DNA of 64,000 nt from UBA1723 sp045629285 (GCA_045629285.1 JAZQQY010000035.1:124001-188000); one strand, 5' to 3'. Counted from the stretch's first letter, positions 25,929 through 35,523 are shown. Made by a program: numbers and translations. The notes: generated by a model not told the origin, from the sequence alone.

Positions 25929-27787
25929 AAGGACCTATGATGGCAGACGGAAGGGGCGCACCAGGAGGAAGACTTCGTGACATGACAGCCAAGCACGAGC
26001 GTCCACAAGATACCGGCAAAACAATTGCAAGAATCTTCTCGTATTGGAAAGAGCACTGGATGTGGCTTATCACAATGCTCGGAAGTTCACTTTGTGAAGT
26101 GTTCTGCACATTGATGGCCCCAATTTTAATTGGCAAAGCGATAGACAACTGTATAGATTTGTCAAACATGACGGTGGATTTCACAAAGTTGAATGTCATC
26201 GTTGTCATATTGATGATGCTTTACATCTCAAGTTCATGCTTCTCATGGATTCAGCAGTATGGAATGACAATCATCTCATTGAAGATTGCTAAGAAAATCC
26301 GTACTCAGATGATGGATAAGATGCTTGAGCAGGATATCCATTTCTATGATGTCCATAAACGTGGCGACTTGATGAGCCGTTTTACCAATGATGTAGAACT
26401 GATGAAATCAGGGTTGGGTGATTCTTTCATCCAGCTATTCAACACTATCTTCACCCTTGCTGGAACAATCATTGCGATGGTGGCGTTAAGTCCATCGTTG
26501 ACAGTTGTTTGCTGTCTATCTATTCCGGTAGTGTTGATGATGACAAACTTGATTTCCAAGCAAACAAGAAAATATTTCTCGTCACAGCAGAAAGCACTAG
26601 GTCAGTTGAACGGTTTGGTGGAAGAGAGTGTGAGCGGAATCAAGATGGTTCGTAGTTTCGGCATTGAACAACAGCAGATTGACAAGTTTAATGCCATCAA
26701 CGAGCAGCTACGCAAATCAGGAGTAAAAGCACAGATTTTCAGTGGATTATTGATGCCGCTAATGCGAGTACTTGAAAATATCATCTACATCATGGTGGCT
26801 GTGTTCGGTGGAATCATGGCGACATCACACGATTTGACTGTCTTCGGATTCGCAGTTGCCGCCATTACCGTCGGTACAATCCAATCTTTCTTGCTTTACA
26901 CAAAGCAGTTCCTTCGTCCGATCAACCAGATTGCATCACAATTCAATGCTGTGCAGTCGGCAATTGCAGGAGCAGAACGAATTTTCTCTATACTTGATAC
27001 CAAACCGGCAATCACCAACAAACCGGATGCGATCACGTTGAAAGAAGAGACCGTCAAGGGAGACATTGTATTCGACCATGTATCGTTCGGATATGAACCA
27101 GGCAAACTGATTTTGAAGGACATCTCGTTTACTGCCAAGCAAGACGAGGTGATAGCCATAGTCGGAACAACCGGAGCCGGCAAGACAACCATCATCAACC
27201 TGTTGACACGATTCTACGACATCAATTCCGGTTCAATCAAAATCGACGGAGTGGATATCCGCGACATCACAAAGGAGAGTTTGCGCGACCAGATGGGTAT
27301 AGTATTACAGGTTCCGTTCCTATTCTCCGACACTGTCAACTACAATGTTTCGTATGGTTGGCCAGTCGCCACACAGGAAGAGATCATCAACGCATCCAAG
27401 GCAGCCAATGCCCACAACTTCATTGAACGTCTGCCACGAGGCTACGACAGTGAGATTTTGCGTGGAGGAGAAAACATCAGTAACGGTCAGAAACAGTTGT
27501 TGACTATTGCAAGAGCCATTCTTGTCGAGACGCCAATACTTGTGTTTGATGAAGCAACAAGCAACATTGACACACGTACTGAGATTCTTATTCAGAAAGC
27601 GATCAATAACCTTACAAAGGGTCGTACATCATTCGTTATCGCCCATCGTTTGAGCACAATCAAGAATGCAGATAAGATTCTTGTGATGCATGAAGGAAGA
27701 ATTGCAGAGCAAGGAAAACATGAAGAATTGTTGGCTAAAAAAGGTAGATACTACGAAATATACAATAGCCAGTTTGTGGTGGACTAA
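25925..27787 (+). CDS. ABC exporter half-transporter, subunit with intact Walker B and degenerate signature
   Basis: This is the partner of the preceding gene, 620 residues, with a Gly/Arg-rich cytoplasmic extension of about 45 residues before the six membrane helices. Walker A is VGTTGAGKTT near 415, the signature is SNGQKQL near 518 (SGGQ expected) and Walker B is LVFDEATSNID near 540 with the catalytic Glu. The two halves together give one canonical ATP site (this Walker A/B with the partner's SGGQ) and one degenerate site, as in heterodimeric exporters. The translation start overlaps the upstream stop by 4 bases. Confidence 0.92.
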   Translation: MKGPMMADGRGAPGGRLRDMTAKHERPQDTGKTIARIFSYWKEHWMWLITMLGSSLCEVFCTLMAPILIGKAIDNCIDLSNMTVDFTKLNVIVVILMMLYISSSCFSWIQQYGMTIISLKIAKKIRTQMMDKMLEQDIHFYDVHKRGDLMSRFTNDVELMKSGLGDSFIQLFNTIFTLAGTIIAMVALSPSLTVVCCLSIPVVLMMTNLISKQTRKYFSSQQKALGQLNGLVEESVSGIKMVRSFGIEQQQIDKFNAINEQLRKSGVKAQIFSGLLMPLMRVLENIIYIMVAVFGGIMATSHDLTVFGFAVAAITVGTIQSFLLYTKQFLRPINQIASQFNAVQSAIAGAERIFSILDTKPAITNKPDAITLKEETVKGDIVFDHVSFGYEPGKLILKDISFTAKQDEVIAIVGTTGAGKTTIINLLTRFYDINSGSIKIDGVDIRDITKESLRDQMGIVLQVPFLFSDTVNYNVSYGWPVATQEEIINASKAANAHNFIERLPRGYDSEILRGGENISNGQKQLLTIARAILVETPILVFDEATSNIDTRTEILIQKAINNLTKGRTSFVIAHRLSTIKNADKILVMHEGRIAEQGKHEELLAKKGRYYEIYNSQFVVD

Positions 27788-27843
27788 TTATAATGCACAA
27801 TACGTAATGATTAATTGTTGAATTATCCAACATAGTTATAATA

Positions 27844-27877
27844 AAAAGCCGCGTCAGAATTTTCTAACGCGGCTTTT
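27844..27877. terminator. Bidirectional rho-independent terminator
   Basis: AAAAGCCGCGT and ACGCGGCTTTT form a perfect 11-base stem with a 12-base loop. With A-run and T-run on the two sides it can end both the exporter operon (plus) and the gene at 27901 (minus), which converge here. Confidence 0.92.
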
Positions 27878-27900
27878 ATCATATCTGTAATTATCAAAAT

Positions 27901-28629
27901 TTACTTTGTCACGCCACGGACAACTCTACCATAGTAACGATAACCTTCAAGGATTTTGACATATTCGTCACTGAATCTAAGAACATACGAAGATATCTTT
28001 TCCTTATCTGTGTCAGTCATAGCCTCGGAAGAATAGTATTCTCCTTCCTGTGGGTTCTTAAGATCTCCATATTTATCATAAACTCCTGTGTTTGGGAAGA
28101 ACAATGTCTTTCCATTCGGACCGAATACGACATAACCTCTAGGATTCTCCTGGAATACCCAAGTACACTCAGAAAGCAATTCTTCAAACTGAGTTTTAGT
28201 TGGCATGCTCCAATGTTCGCCCATTTCAACATTAGCGACATCATATTTAGGAGTCAGGATTCCGTTAACGATATACCCCTTTTCCTCCAAGCCAGCAATG
28301 TCAATTCCATAAGTTTCACTGCCAGATTCAGGGAACTTATCCTTAGATACAACTTCACCCCAAGCATAGTGAGTACCAGCTTCTGTTGTATCATTAGCAC
28401 CGATATTCATCAAAGCCCACTTTGTACCACTTGTCAACCCAAGATCAACATACTCATGACCGTCAACAAATGGATCTATCTCTTTGTCTATCTCAAAATC
28501 AACAACCTTAACAGAATCTACATCATACTTAACAACTGTTCCATTCTCCAATTCGACACGCATGTAGCTAGCTGCAGAGGCCATGCTCAATGTAGCGACA
28601 CCTAAAGTAGCAAAAAAAATATTTTTCAT
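27901..28629 (-). CDS. Small secreted protein with one FISUMP-like domain
   Basis: The 242 residues begin with a signal peptide (cleavage after about ASAAS, residue 20). A short strand-rich N-terminal module (MRVELENGTVVKYDVDSV) follows. Then comes one copy of the domain seen three times in the 18660 gene: HEYVDLGLTSGTKWALMNIGA, YAWGE, HWSMPTKTQFEELLSECTW and a C-terminal RVVRGV. The quoted phrases mark the same positions as in the triple-repeat protein. It lies 21 bases after the small type IX cargo gene at 28651, so they are probably co-transcribed. Function is unknown. Confidence 0.72.
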   Translation of the reverse strand: MKNIFFATLGVATLSMASAASYMRVELENGTVVKYDVDSVKVVDFEIDKEIDPFVDGHEYVDLGLTSGTKWALMNIGANDTTEAGTHYAWGEVVSKDKFPESGSETYGIDIAGLEEKGYIVNGILTPKYDVANVEMGEHWSMPTKTQFEELLSECTWVFQENPRGYVVFGPNGKTLFFPNTGVYDKYGDLKNPQEGEYYSSEAMTDTDKEKISSYVLRFSDEYVKILEGYRYYGRVVRGVTK

Positions 28630-28650
28630 AAATAAATTTCGTGTAATGAA

Positions 28651-29118
28651 TTACTTTCTGATCACCTTCAATGATTTGTTTCCTACAACAAGAACATAAA
28701 CTCCCTTAGTCTTTGGAAGCGTTATGTCAACTGAACCATTTTCATCTGCCTTTACAGAGTATATCATAGTTCCAGCAACATTAATAAGCTTTACAGACTC
28801 CGATGGATTAGCATTCTGTACCTGAAAAGCTCCATCACCAAGACTAACTATTCTAAGATTGTCAGACATCTTATCTTCTACTGCAGAAGCATCTTTATCC
28901 GAGAAATGATAATTTATTACATCAGCAATTGAATAAGAAGTCTCAGCATTATCATTAATGACAAGATCACCCTTACTGAAAGTAATTACTGGGTACTCAG
29001 ACAAAAGAAAACTGTACTTACTTCCAGAAGTCAAATCGACTATAAGATAGTTAGCAGCATTGATAGTCATGGCACCAATAGAGATGCCGACAACTAATAA
29101 AAGTTTTTTCAAATTCAT
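28651..29118 (-). CDS. Small secreted protein with type IX type-A-like sorting domain
   Basis: The 155 residues have a signal peptide (cleavage near INAA, residue 22), a strand-rich N-terminal module (YLIVDLTSGSKYSFLL, with a second phrase SIADVINYHF), and a C-terminal stretch from about residue 90. The latter resembles the type IX type-A sorting domain: SVKLINVAGTMIYS, then VDITLPKTKGVYVLVV and a basic end KVIRK. If so, the mature part is very small and almost all sorting signal. It heads an operon with the FISUMP-like protein. The porW-porX genes in the same window show that the secretion route exists. Confidence 0.65.
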   Translation of the reverse strand: MNLKKLLLVVGISIGAMTINAANYLIVDLTSGSKYSFLLSEYPVITFSKGDLVINDNAETSYSIADVINYHFSDKDASAVEDKMSDNLRIVSLGDGAFQVQNANPSESVKLINVAGTMIYSVKADENGSVDITLPKTKGVYVLVVGNKSLKVIRK

Positions 29119-29219
29119 CTTTCAACAATTTATTTATACAATAATACTCAAAATTTAGAATTATCATGTATAATAACAAACAAAAAAAGCGAAATTTGCA
29201 AAAATATCTTAAATCGTAT

Positions 29220-30146
29220 ATGGCCCACTACAAAAACTACTCCGACTATATAAAAGAACATTTCGACTTTAAAGTCCAAAAGATTTCCATCAACGCAGGA
29301 TTCACTTGTCCCAACCGTGATGGAAGTATCGGTGTTGGTGGCTGTACCTATTGCAACAACCGATCTTTCAATCCTGACTATTGCGTGTCGACAACATCTG
29401 TGACTAAACAGATTGAGGAAGGCAAAATATTCTTCAAACGCAAGGCTAAATATGCAGGGTTGAAATTTCTTGCCTATTTCCAGGCCTATACAAATACATA
29501 CGGAGAATTCTCACGTTTGAAGGCTTTGTACGAAGAGGCTTTGGCTTGTGAAGATGTAGTGGGAATAGTGATCGGCACTCGCCCTGATTGTGTTGATGAT
29601 CAATTATTGGACTATTTCCAGGAGTTGTCTAAAAAAACGTACGTCATGATTGAATATGGTGTGGAGAGCACAGACGACAACACATTGAAGCGTATCAACC
29701 GTGGACACGATTTTGCATGTGCTTGCAAAGCTATTCGCGACACTGCCAGCCGTGGCGTCCAGACCGGTGCGCATCTGATATTAGGATTACCTGGAGAAAC
29801 ACCAGAAATGATACTGAAAGGAGCAGACAGAATGTCGGAACTACCTATCGACATCATCAAACTGCATCAGCTTCAAATTGTGCGTGACACACCGATGGCT
29901 GAAGAATACGCCAAGAATCCAGATGAATTCAAACTGTTTTCGATTGAAGCCTACCAACAGCTTTTGGCACAATTCGTGGAGAGATTGCGAGCAGACATCT
30001 GTATCGAAAGGTTTGTATCACAGACGCCTAAATCCATTCTTGTCGCCCCGGATTGGGGATTGAAAAATTACGAATTCACAGATAGATTGAATAAGATTTT
30101 CGAGGCAAGAGAAACGGAGCAGGGGAAAGTTAGATGTAAAATGTAA
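29220..30146 (+). CDS. TIGR01212-family radical SAM protein (YhcC-like)
   Basis: This is a predicted radical SAM enzyme of unknown reaction; relatives are called YhcC. The start at 29220 (MAHYKNYSDYIKEHF) is preferred because a -7-like box (GAAATTTG) lies 20-30 bases before it and because homologs begin there. An upstream ATG at 29166 would add 18 residues. The cluster cysteines are in FTCPNRDGSIGVGGCTYCNN (C, then CxxC). Further marks are AYFQAYTNTY near 86, GTRPDC near 120, IEYGVES near 145 and LILGLPGE near 185. The length of 308 residues is typical. Its 3' end lies in an inverted repeat shared with the next, convergent gene. Confidence 0.87.
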   Translation: MAHYKNYSDYIKEHFDFKVQKISINAGFTCPNRDGSIGVGGCTYCNNRSFNPDYCVSTTSVTKQIEEGKIFFKRKAKYAGLKFLAYFQAYTNTYGEFSRLKALYEEALACEDVVGIVIGTRPDCVDDQLLDYFQELSKKTYVMIEYGVESTDDNTLKRINRGHDFACACKAIRDTASRGVQTGAHLILGLPGETPEMILKGADRMSELPIDIIKLHQLQIVRDTPMAEEYAKNPDEFKLFSIEAYQQLLAQFVERLRADICIERFVSQTPKSILVAPDWGLKNYEFTDRLNKIFEARETEQGKVRCKM

Positions 30147-30198
30147 AAAGTAAATTCGATTATTCACATCTTACTTTTTACATCTTACTTTTACATCT
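30132..30198. repeat. Imperfect inverted repeat over two convergent stop codons
   Basis: An ATGTAAA/TTTACAT ladder at 30132-30153 is repeated inverted at 30171-30198. It covers the stop codons of the radical SAM gene (30144-30146) and of the HD gene (30197-30199). It probably folds in both transcripts and may serve as a bidirectional terminator. The AT-rich stem makes this uncertain. Confidence 0.6.
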
Positions 30199-30814
30199 AT
30201 AGGTCTTCGTCGTCTCCACCTGTCTCCAGAATATGCGATGAAAGCATATCGGCAGCATGGATCATCGAGACTAGCGGATTTAGTTTGCAAGCAGTATCAT
30301 AGTTTCTTACCTCCTCGTAGTTTGACTTGTCGATTGCCCATGCTCCCATGTGCCAACGTATTGCAAGCATCTCAGCATCAGTCAGTTCCAAGAAAGGCAA
30401 AATCATAATCACTGATTTTTCACCGTGTCCCATCGGGAAATTCTTAAAAGAAACCTTATAACCTTCCGCATCCTCCCAAGTTCCGATTGCAGTCTTTTTC
30501 TTCTTGGTAGTACGGAAATAAATGTCGCTCTTGCAGACATCGTGAAGCAAAGCAGCAATGATGACACTATCCCTAGGTGTAGTCTTCTCCAAATCAGGAC
30601 GTAATGTCTTCATGCCTTCCCAGATGGCCAATGCACTCTTGCATGTGTTCAAAGAGTGTTCAGTCAAACCTCCAGCCACATTCAAATGATGTCCGGCTGA
30701 AGCAGGAGCCTCAAAGAATCCGTTAGACTCCAACTCTTCTATCATATCCTCTACTCCATCGCGCTCTGTGCTGCGAAGAAGTTCCAAAAATTCGTCTTTT
30801 ATTTTATCGCTCAT
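30197..30814 (-). CDS. HD-domain phosphohydrolase-like protein
   Basis: The 205 residues carry an HD-type metal site: His in GLTEHSLNTCKSA near residue 52, the doublet in LLHDVCKSD near residue 90, and HGEKSVIMI and RWHMGAW further on. HD enzymes hydrolyse nucleotides or cyclic dinucleotides; the small size and central position of the HD resemble members of unknown substrate. The start is preceded by its own -7 box, so it is transcribed apart from the upstream SNF2 gene. No membrane segment is seen. Confidence 0.78.
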   Translation of the reverse strand: MSDKIKDEFLELLRSTERDGVEDMIEELESNGFFEAPASAGHHLNVAGGLTEHSLNTCKSALAIWEGMKTLRPDLEKTTPRDSVIIAALLHDVCKSDIYFRTTKKKKTAIGTWEDAEGYKVSFKNFPMGHGEKSVIMILPFLELTDAEMLAIRWHMGAWAIDKSNYEEVRNYDTACKLNPLVSMIHAADMLSSHILETGGDDEDL

Positions 30815-30832
30815 ACTTAATTCAATTTATAA

Positions 30833-30840
30833 CAAATATA
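30833..30840 (-). promoter_or_regulatory. -7 box for the HD gene
   Basis: TATATTTG on the minus strand, 18 bases before the ATG at 30814. A weak -33 (ATTG) lies 20 bases upstream. Confidence 0.5.
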
Positions 30841-30874
30841 GAAATTAGTATTGAATCTAGCAATAAGATGCTAA

Positions 30875-33800
30875 TCAAATCCTTCCCTCCAAGATATCCA
30901 TCACATCCTCTTTTGTCATTAGCGACGACGTATCGGTGCCGCTCAACACCATATCCGACACAGTCTGCTTGCGACGTTGCAGCTCCAGCATCTTCTCCTC
31001 AATCGTGCCTTTGGCAATGAAGTGGAAGACGGTTACTTTCTGATCCTGACCTATACGGTAGGCTCTGTCTGTTGCCTGTTGCTCAATGGCCGGATTCCAC
31101 CACGGATCAAGATGGATCACATAGTTGGCTGCGGTAAGGTTAAGACCGACTCCTCCGGCTTTCAAACTGATCAGGAATATTGGTGTTCTGCCTTCCTGGA
31201 ATTTGTCGATCAACTTGGATCTCTCCTTCATCGGTGTTGAGCCGTCAAGATACAGATATTCTATTCCTTCTTCTGAAAGCAAACTCTTGACACGATCTAA
31301 GAAACCTGTGAATTGGCTGAACACAAGCACCCTATTATCTTCCAGATCAATTTCTTGCAACAAGTCAAGGAATGCTGTCTCCTTACTGCTTCGTTCATTC
31401 CAACCTTGCACAAGCAACGATGGCGAACATGTCAACTCTCGCAATTTTGTAAGCATCGCGAATACTGCAATCTTATGCGGTCCGACTGCACTCAATGCTC
31501 TGTCTGAAGCATAGGAATCTTTCTCCTGAAACTCTTTCTTGACTGCCAAACGAGTGGAATCATAAACGGCATATTCCTCTTTTGTAAGCATCACGTCAAG
31601 CACTACGTCTTCGATTCCTGGCAATTCATCAAGAACCTCTTTCTTTGTTCGGCGCAATATGAACGGTCGCACTACGGAGTTTATCTCTTTAGCAACATCG
31701 TCTGCCCAATCATCATCTCGTTCACGATTATATTTGACCTTCTCAGAGAATGATTTCTGACTTCCAAGCAATCCTGGATTTGAGAAATGGAACAAACTCC
31801 AAATCTCTGAAAAATGGTTTTGGATTGGCGTACCAGTAAGGACGACTCGACTCTTGCCACTAAGTCTGACAACTGATTTGAATGCTTTGGTATTGCTATT
31901 CTTGATTGCATGGGCTTCGTCTAGTACGATCATTCCCCACTCCACCTTTTCTAGATTTGCAATCTGTGTAAGCATCATTCCATAGCTTGTCACCAACACA
32001 GTACCACCTGATGCTTCTTCAATCGCTTTTGTTTTATGTAGACACTGATTAAGAACCACACTGTCTAACGACGGTGCAAATCTCTTCAATTCATTCTGCC
32101 AGTTGAGCACAACCGATGTAGGAGCAACCACCAAGATCGGTCCATCCATTGACTTCTGCAGCATAACCGCAATCGTCTGGATGGTCTTACCTAATCCCAT
32201 GTCGTCAGCAAGACATACGCCTCCACTCCACGATAACGTGCGCATCATCCATTTATAACCGTCAACCTGGTAATGCTTCAGTTCGCCTTTTAAAGTTGTT
32301 GGAATTGGATAATCACAAGTTTGAGAGTCATTTATCTTTTGACGTATTGCAAATATCTCACGATTGGAATCACCGAAAGCTGCATCAAACTCACCATCCA
32401 ATGAAGCTAAAGCAAGTTCAGGAATCGCAAGTTTCTCTTCCAGATTATCATTATAGAGACGCAATCGACTGATTAGTTGACGTAATGACTGACTCACTTC
32501 AACGTAGTTATCATCGTCAACACGGATATATTTGCCGACTCCGTTCTGAATCTTACGCATCAAATCGGTCAAACCGATCTTGATATCGTGTGAAACTAAT
32601 TGGCCTACAAAATTAAACCAACCTCGGACGCTCTGCATTGTCTCCACATGAAGATCCTTAGGCGTAAGTTTTTCACCGACATTAAACTTACATCCTTCCA
32701 TCAGTTCAACGACTGCCTTATCTTCATTTTCTCTAGCCCATGTTATGATATCAAGAACATTCTCTAGATTCAACAACGCTGATGCGACGTCTGCAGCATC
32801 CTCATCTTCATATATAATGGCAGAATCTTGACAAAACTTTTCAAACGTAAAGAGGTTTCTCTTCTCAACCTCAAAATCTCTTTTTATCAGACGTAGATGT
32901 ACGCCATCGTTTAATATACTTAATGACTGACCTTCTGCTGGAGTAGCTGTATATTTGGAGTTTTCAAAAGGAATAATCACCATCTCAACTCTCCACGTTG
33001 CACCGACATTAGTGTTAGGAAACAATCTTAGTACAAGTCGTGAATCGGCATCTTCAAACGCATCATCTTTGTGAATGAGTTGAGAATATATCTTAGTTAC
33101 CCCATCCAATCGAAGCAAAGTCTGTTTCAAACGGGATTCAGCTTCAGATGGCATCGTTTCAATCTGGAGAAAAGACTTATATACATCTCTTTCCAAATCA
33201 CGTACATGGATAACACCATAATGAGTATCATCTATGACACGTACAAATGCATTGGTTTGTTTATCCAAATCAGATAGTTTCAGATTTGAATATATATGGA
33301 ATTGTCTATCGTTTTCTTTATTAACTATCAGATACGGATGCTCTACCTTAACATTAACTTGACGAAGTTGCTTTCCCCATTTTGGCATCAAAAAAATGTG
33401 GTCACAATCGACAAACGACAACAAACCATCTCCATCTTTGAATGAAACTTGTCCGGCAGGCAAGGTCTTAAGTATACGAAAATCCTCATCTGTTGCACAT
33501 TCTGGAATCTCTCTACTCTTCCCTTTCCAGATACGTTGTATGCTTCCGTCCCACTCTCCTTTATCATTCTTCTTTTGCAAGAAAGGAGAGACACGCATCT
33601 CATTCGGTTCAAGCACATAAATCAACCTTTCATACTTCTCAACACTCTTCGGAATCTTCACATTTTCAAGAGAATCAAGCATATACATCCAAGGTTTGAT
33701 CTTATTCAAACGAGAAACTATGGATGATTCCGGATTCATCTCATTCTCTACAAACACCCAGTTGCTTGGCTCAGAATGTTTAGAAATATCCACATTGAAT

Positions 33801-34876
33801 TGGAAACAAAGAGCAGTAGCAAGACGCACATCATTTGATCGGTATAGATCTGCAACAAAATGTTTCGCACTGATGACGAAATCCTCTCCGTCGACTTTAT
33901 TCTTAATCAACGGAATGAGGGACATCCTGCACAACTCATCATCCTGGATTGTACGTTTATACAGGAAAGTAGATAATCTCTTTTCATTCTTCAACGGACT
34001 ATCCAGAATCATTGAAATAACAAAAAGATAGTTAAAAGTATATTCGTCAAATACTCCACGTTCATTCAAGAAGCCTCCGAAAGATGTCAATGACTTTTGG
34101 AAAGCATCAACGGATTCTGCATAACATTCACGTTGAAGTAATCTAATTGCATCGTAAAGTCGACCCCACCCATTGACTCCATAATACTTGAAATCATCTG
34201 TTCCTGTCGCCAAATAGTGATAAAGGAAAAACCTATCTCGCATCTCCAATTCTGGACTGTCGCCAACATCCTGAATATCATAACGATATTCAACAATAGT
34301 CTTTAGATTCTCCCAGTTAAAGTGATTACGATTGTGAATGTCGTCAAGGGTCTTCTTGAAAACTTCATTCCAGCTTTTTGAAGGTAAGGAATTGAAAACA
34401 GGTCTCCAATCAGAATCGTCGATCACAGAAAGAAGCATCTCTCTTTGGCGAATACCCAAAGAATAGAGTTCAACAGAATCAGTATCGACCAAATTCATCT
34501 TCTCAAGCCACCATGTTCTGAAAATAAGCGATGTATTCTTATTGTCTTCTGGCAATTCACATACCGATTCAATGATTCCTAACCAATCCTCTTTATGATT
34601 TATATAGATATCTGCGACGACGGGAAGCTCACACACAGTAGCAACTACGTATTTAGCAAAAACTCCAGAGCGTGTGTGCATATCCAGCAAACGCTTGTTA
34701 TATAGTGACTTTGCAACATTCTGTACATCAACATCACTTGATTCTTTGCCACAAAGATAGCGCACTGCAAGTCCAGTCATTGCAGAAGAACAATCAATCA
34801 TGTTTCCACAATAAGAATAGACAGCAAGCACTACTTTTTCTGGAAGTGAAAGAGAATCTAAAACGGGATGTTGCAT
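30875..34876 (-). CDS. SNF2-family DEAD/DEAH helicase
   Basis: This is a Swi2/Snf2-type double-stranded DNA translocase of 1333 residues. Its long N-terminal region (about residues 1-850) shows no recognised motif. The ATPase core follows: DDMGLGKTIQTIAV near 880 (motif I), VVAPTSVVLNWQNEL, VLDEAHAIKN near 980 (motif II DEAH), LTGTPIQN near 1010 (III), then the second lobe with VFSQFTGFLD, LDGSTP, LISLKAGGVGLNLT and QQATDRAYRIGQ (motif VI). Bacterial members are linked to RNA polymerase recycling or chromatin-like roles; the role here is not evident. The nearest neighbours are the HD gene (60 bases away) and acpH. Confidence 0.92.
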   Translation of the reverse strand: MQHPVLDSLSLPEKVVLAVYSYCGNMIDCSSAMTGLAVRYLCGKESSDVDVQNVAKSLYNKRLLDMHTRSGVFAKYVVATVCELPVVADIYINHKEDWLGIIESVCELPEDNKNTSLIFRTWWLEKMNLVDTDSVELYSLGIRQREMLLSVIDDSDWRPVFNSLPSKSWNEVFKKTLDDIHNRNHFNWENLKTIVEYRYDIQDVGDSPELEMRDRFFLYHYLATGTDDFKYYGVNGWGRLYDAIRLLQRECYAESVDAFQKSLTSFGGFLNERGVFDEYTFNYLFVISMILDSPLKNEKRLSTFLYKRTIQDDELCRMSLIPLIKNKVDGEDFVISAKHFVADLYRSNDVRLATALCFQFNVDISKHSEPSNWVFVENEMNPESSIVSRLNKIKPWMYMLDSLENVKIPKSVEKYERLIYVLEPNEMRVSPFLQKKNDKGEWDGSIQRIWKGKSREIPECATDEDFRILKTLPAGQVSFKDGDGLLSFVDCDHIFLMPKWGKQLRQVNVKVEHPYLIVNKENDRQFHIYSNLKLSDLDKQTNAFVRVIDDTHYGVIHVRDLERDVYKSFLQIETMPSEAESRLKQTLLRLDGVTKIYSQLIHKDDAFEDADSRLVLRLFPNTNVGATWRVEMVIIPFENSKYTATPAEGQSLSILNDGVHLRLIKRDFEVEKRNLFTFEKFCQDSAIIYEDEDAADVASALLNLENVLDIITWARENEDKAVVELMEGCKFNVGEKLTPKDLHVETMQSVRGWFNFVGQLVSHDIKIGLTDLMRKIQNGVGKYIRVDDDNYVEVSQSLRQLISRLRLYNDNLEEKLAIPELALASLDGEFDAAFGDSNREIFAIRQKINDSQTCDYPIPTTLKGELKHYQVDGYKWMMRTLSWSGGVCLADDMGLGKTIQTIAVMLQKSMDGPILVVAPTSVVLNWQNELKRFAPSLDSVVLNQCLHKTKAIEEASGGTVLVTSYGMMLTQIANLEKVEWGMIVLDEAHAIKNSNTKAFKSVVRLSGKSRVVLTGTPIQNHFSEIWSLFHFSNPGLLGSQKSFSEKVKYNRERDDDWADDVAKEINSVVRPFILRRTKKEVLDELPGIEDVVLDVMLTKEEYAVYDSTRLAVKKEFQEKDSYASDRALSAVGPHKIAVFAMLTKLRELTCSPSLLVQGWNERSSKETAFLDLLQEIDLEDNRVLVFSQFTGFLDRVKSLLSEEGIEYLYLDGSTPMKERSKLIDKFQEGRTPIFLISLKAGGVGLNLTAANYVIHLDPWWNPAIEQQATDRAYRIGQDQKVTVFHFIAKGTIEEKMLELQRRKQTVSDMVLSGTDTSSLMTKEDVMDILEGRI

Positions 34877-34898
34877 ATTATTGAACCCTGAAAACTAG

Positions 34899-34923
34899 AG
34901 AGATGCACTGACGCGGCGTCTCT
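34899..34923 (-). repeat. Palindromic 3'-end repeat, copy d
   Basis: AGAGATGC and GCGTCTCT are arms around an asymmetric core (ACTGACGCG on the plus strand). It lies 13 bases after the stop of the AcpH-like gene, in the same gene-relative orientation as the other copies. A flanking GAACC..GAAAAC stretch is shared with the region before copy f. Confidence 0.75.
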
Positions 34924-34935
34924 ACGAACCAGAAA

Positions 34936-35523
34936 CTAAAAATTCGTTTTAAAATCATCTATATGTCTTCTGATTTCAAAGAAAAACTCCAAAAACTCAT
35001 TCTCAAGTTCAAAATAGTCTCTCCTCATAATTTCAACTACTTGGGCTGAACAGTCTGGCAACGACGTACCGTTAGACATCAACTCAAGAGTTTCCTGTAT
35101 TCCTTCTATAGAAGCGTATGCAGTTAGTCGCTGCTTCGCAATAAAATTAACAGAAAACATCTGCATTTCACGCGGCATACGAAACCAGTTCTTCAATATT
35201 CTTCCATACGTTCTCCACGCATATCTTTTCAAAGGCAAATCATGATAGCCGCCCCAATTTTTTGCTAAGAAATGATCGTAGACAACATCACATACAACAC
35301 CAGCATATCTTCCGGCAACAGGCACAAACCTTTCCTTACTCTGTTTGTAAACAGGATGATTATCAGTAAAGGAATCAATTTCACGATGCACAAGAATACC
35401 GCACTGCATTGAGAATGGATAGTCGGAGATACGTCGACCTTTCACATAGTCTCCTATGTAGTTGCCGATCATCTGCCCTTCATCCTCGTCGCCAGATAAG
35501 TATATATGTGCAAGGAAATTCAT
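34936..35523 (-). CDS. Acyl carrier protein phosphodiesterase-like protein (AcpH family)
   Basis: AcpH removes the 4'-phosphopantetheine arm from acyl carrier protein. The 195 residues start MNFLAHIYLSG and carry the family's metal-site phrases: GNYIGDYVKG near 21, GILVHREIDSFTDNHP near 46 and VVCDVVYDHFLAKNW near 76 (an HD-like site). The length is normal. The ATG overlaps the stop of the binding-protein gene by 4 bases (ATGA), so translation is coupled. A palindromic repeat follows the stop. Confidence 0.85.
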   Translation of the reverse strand: MNFLAHIYLSGDEDEGQMIGNYIGDYVKGRRISDYPFSMQCGILVHREIDSFTDNHPVYKQSKERFVPVAGRYAGVVCDVVYDHFLAKNWGGYHDLPLKRYAWRTYGRILKNWFRMPREMQMFSVNFIAKQRLTAYASIEGIQETLELMSNGTSLPDCSAQVVEIMRRDYFELENEFLEFFFEIRRHIDDFKTNF

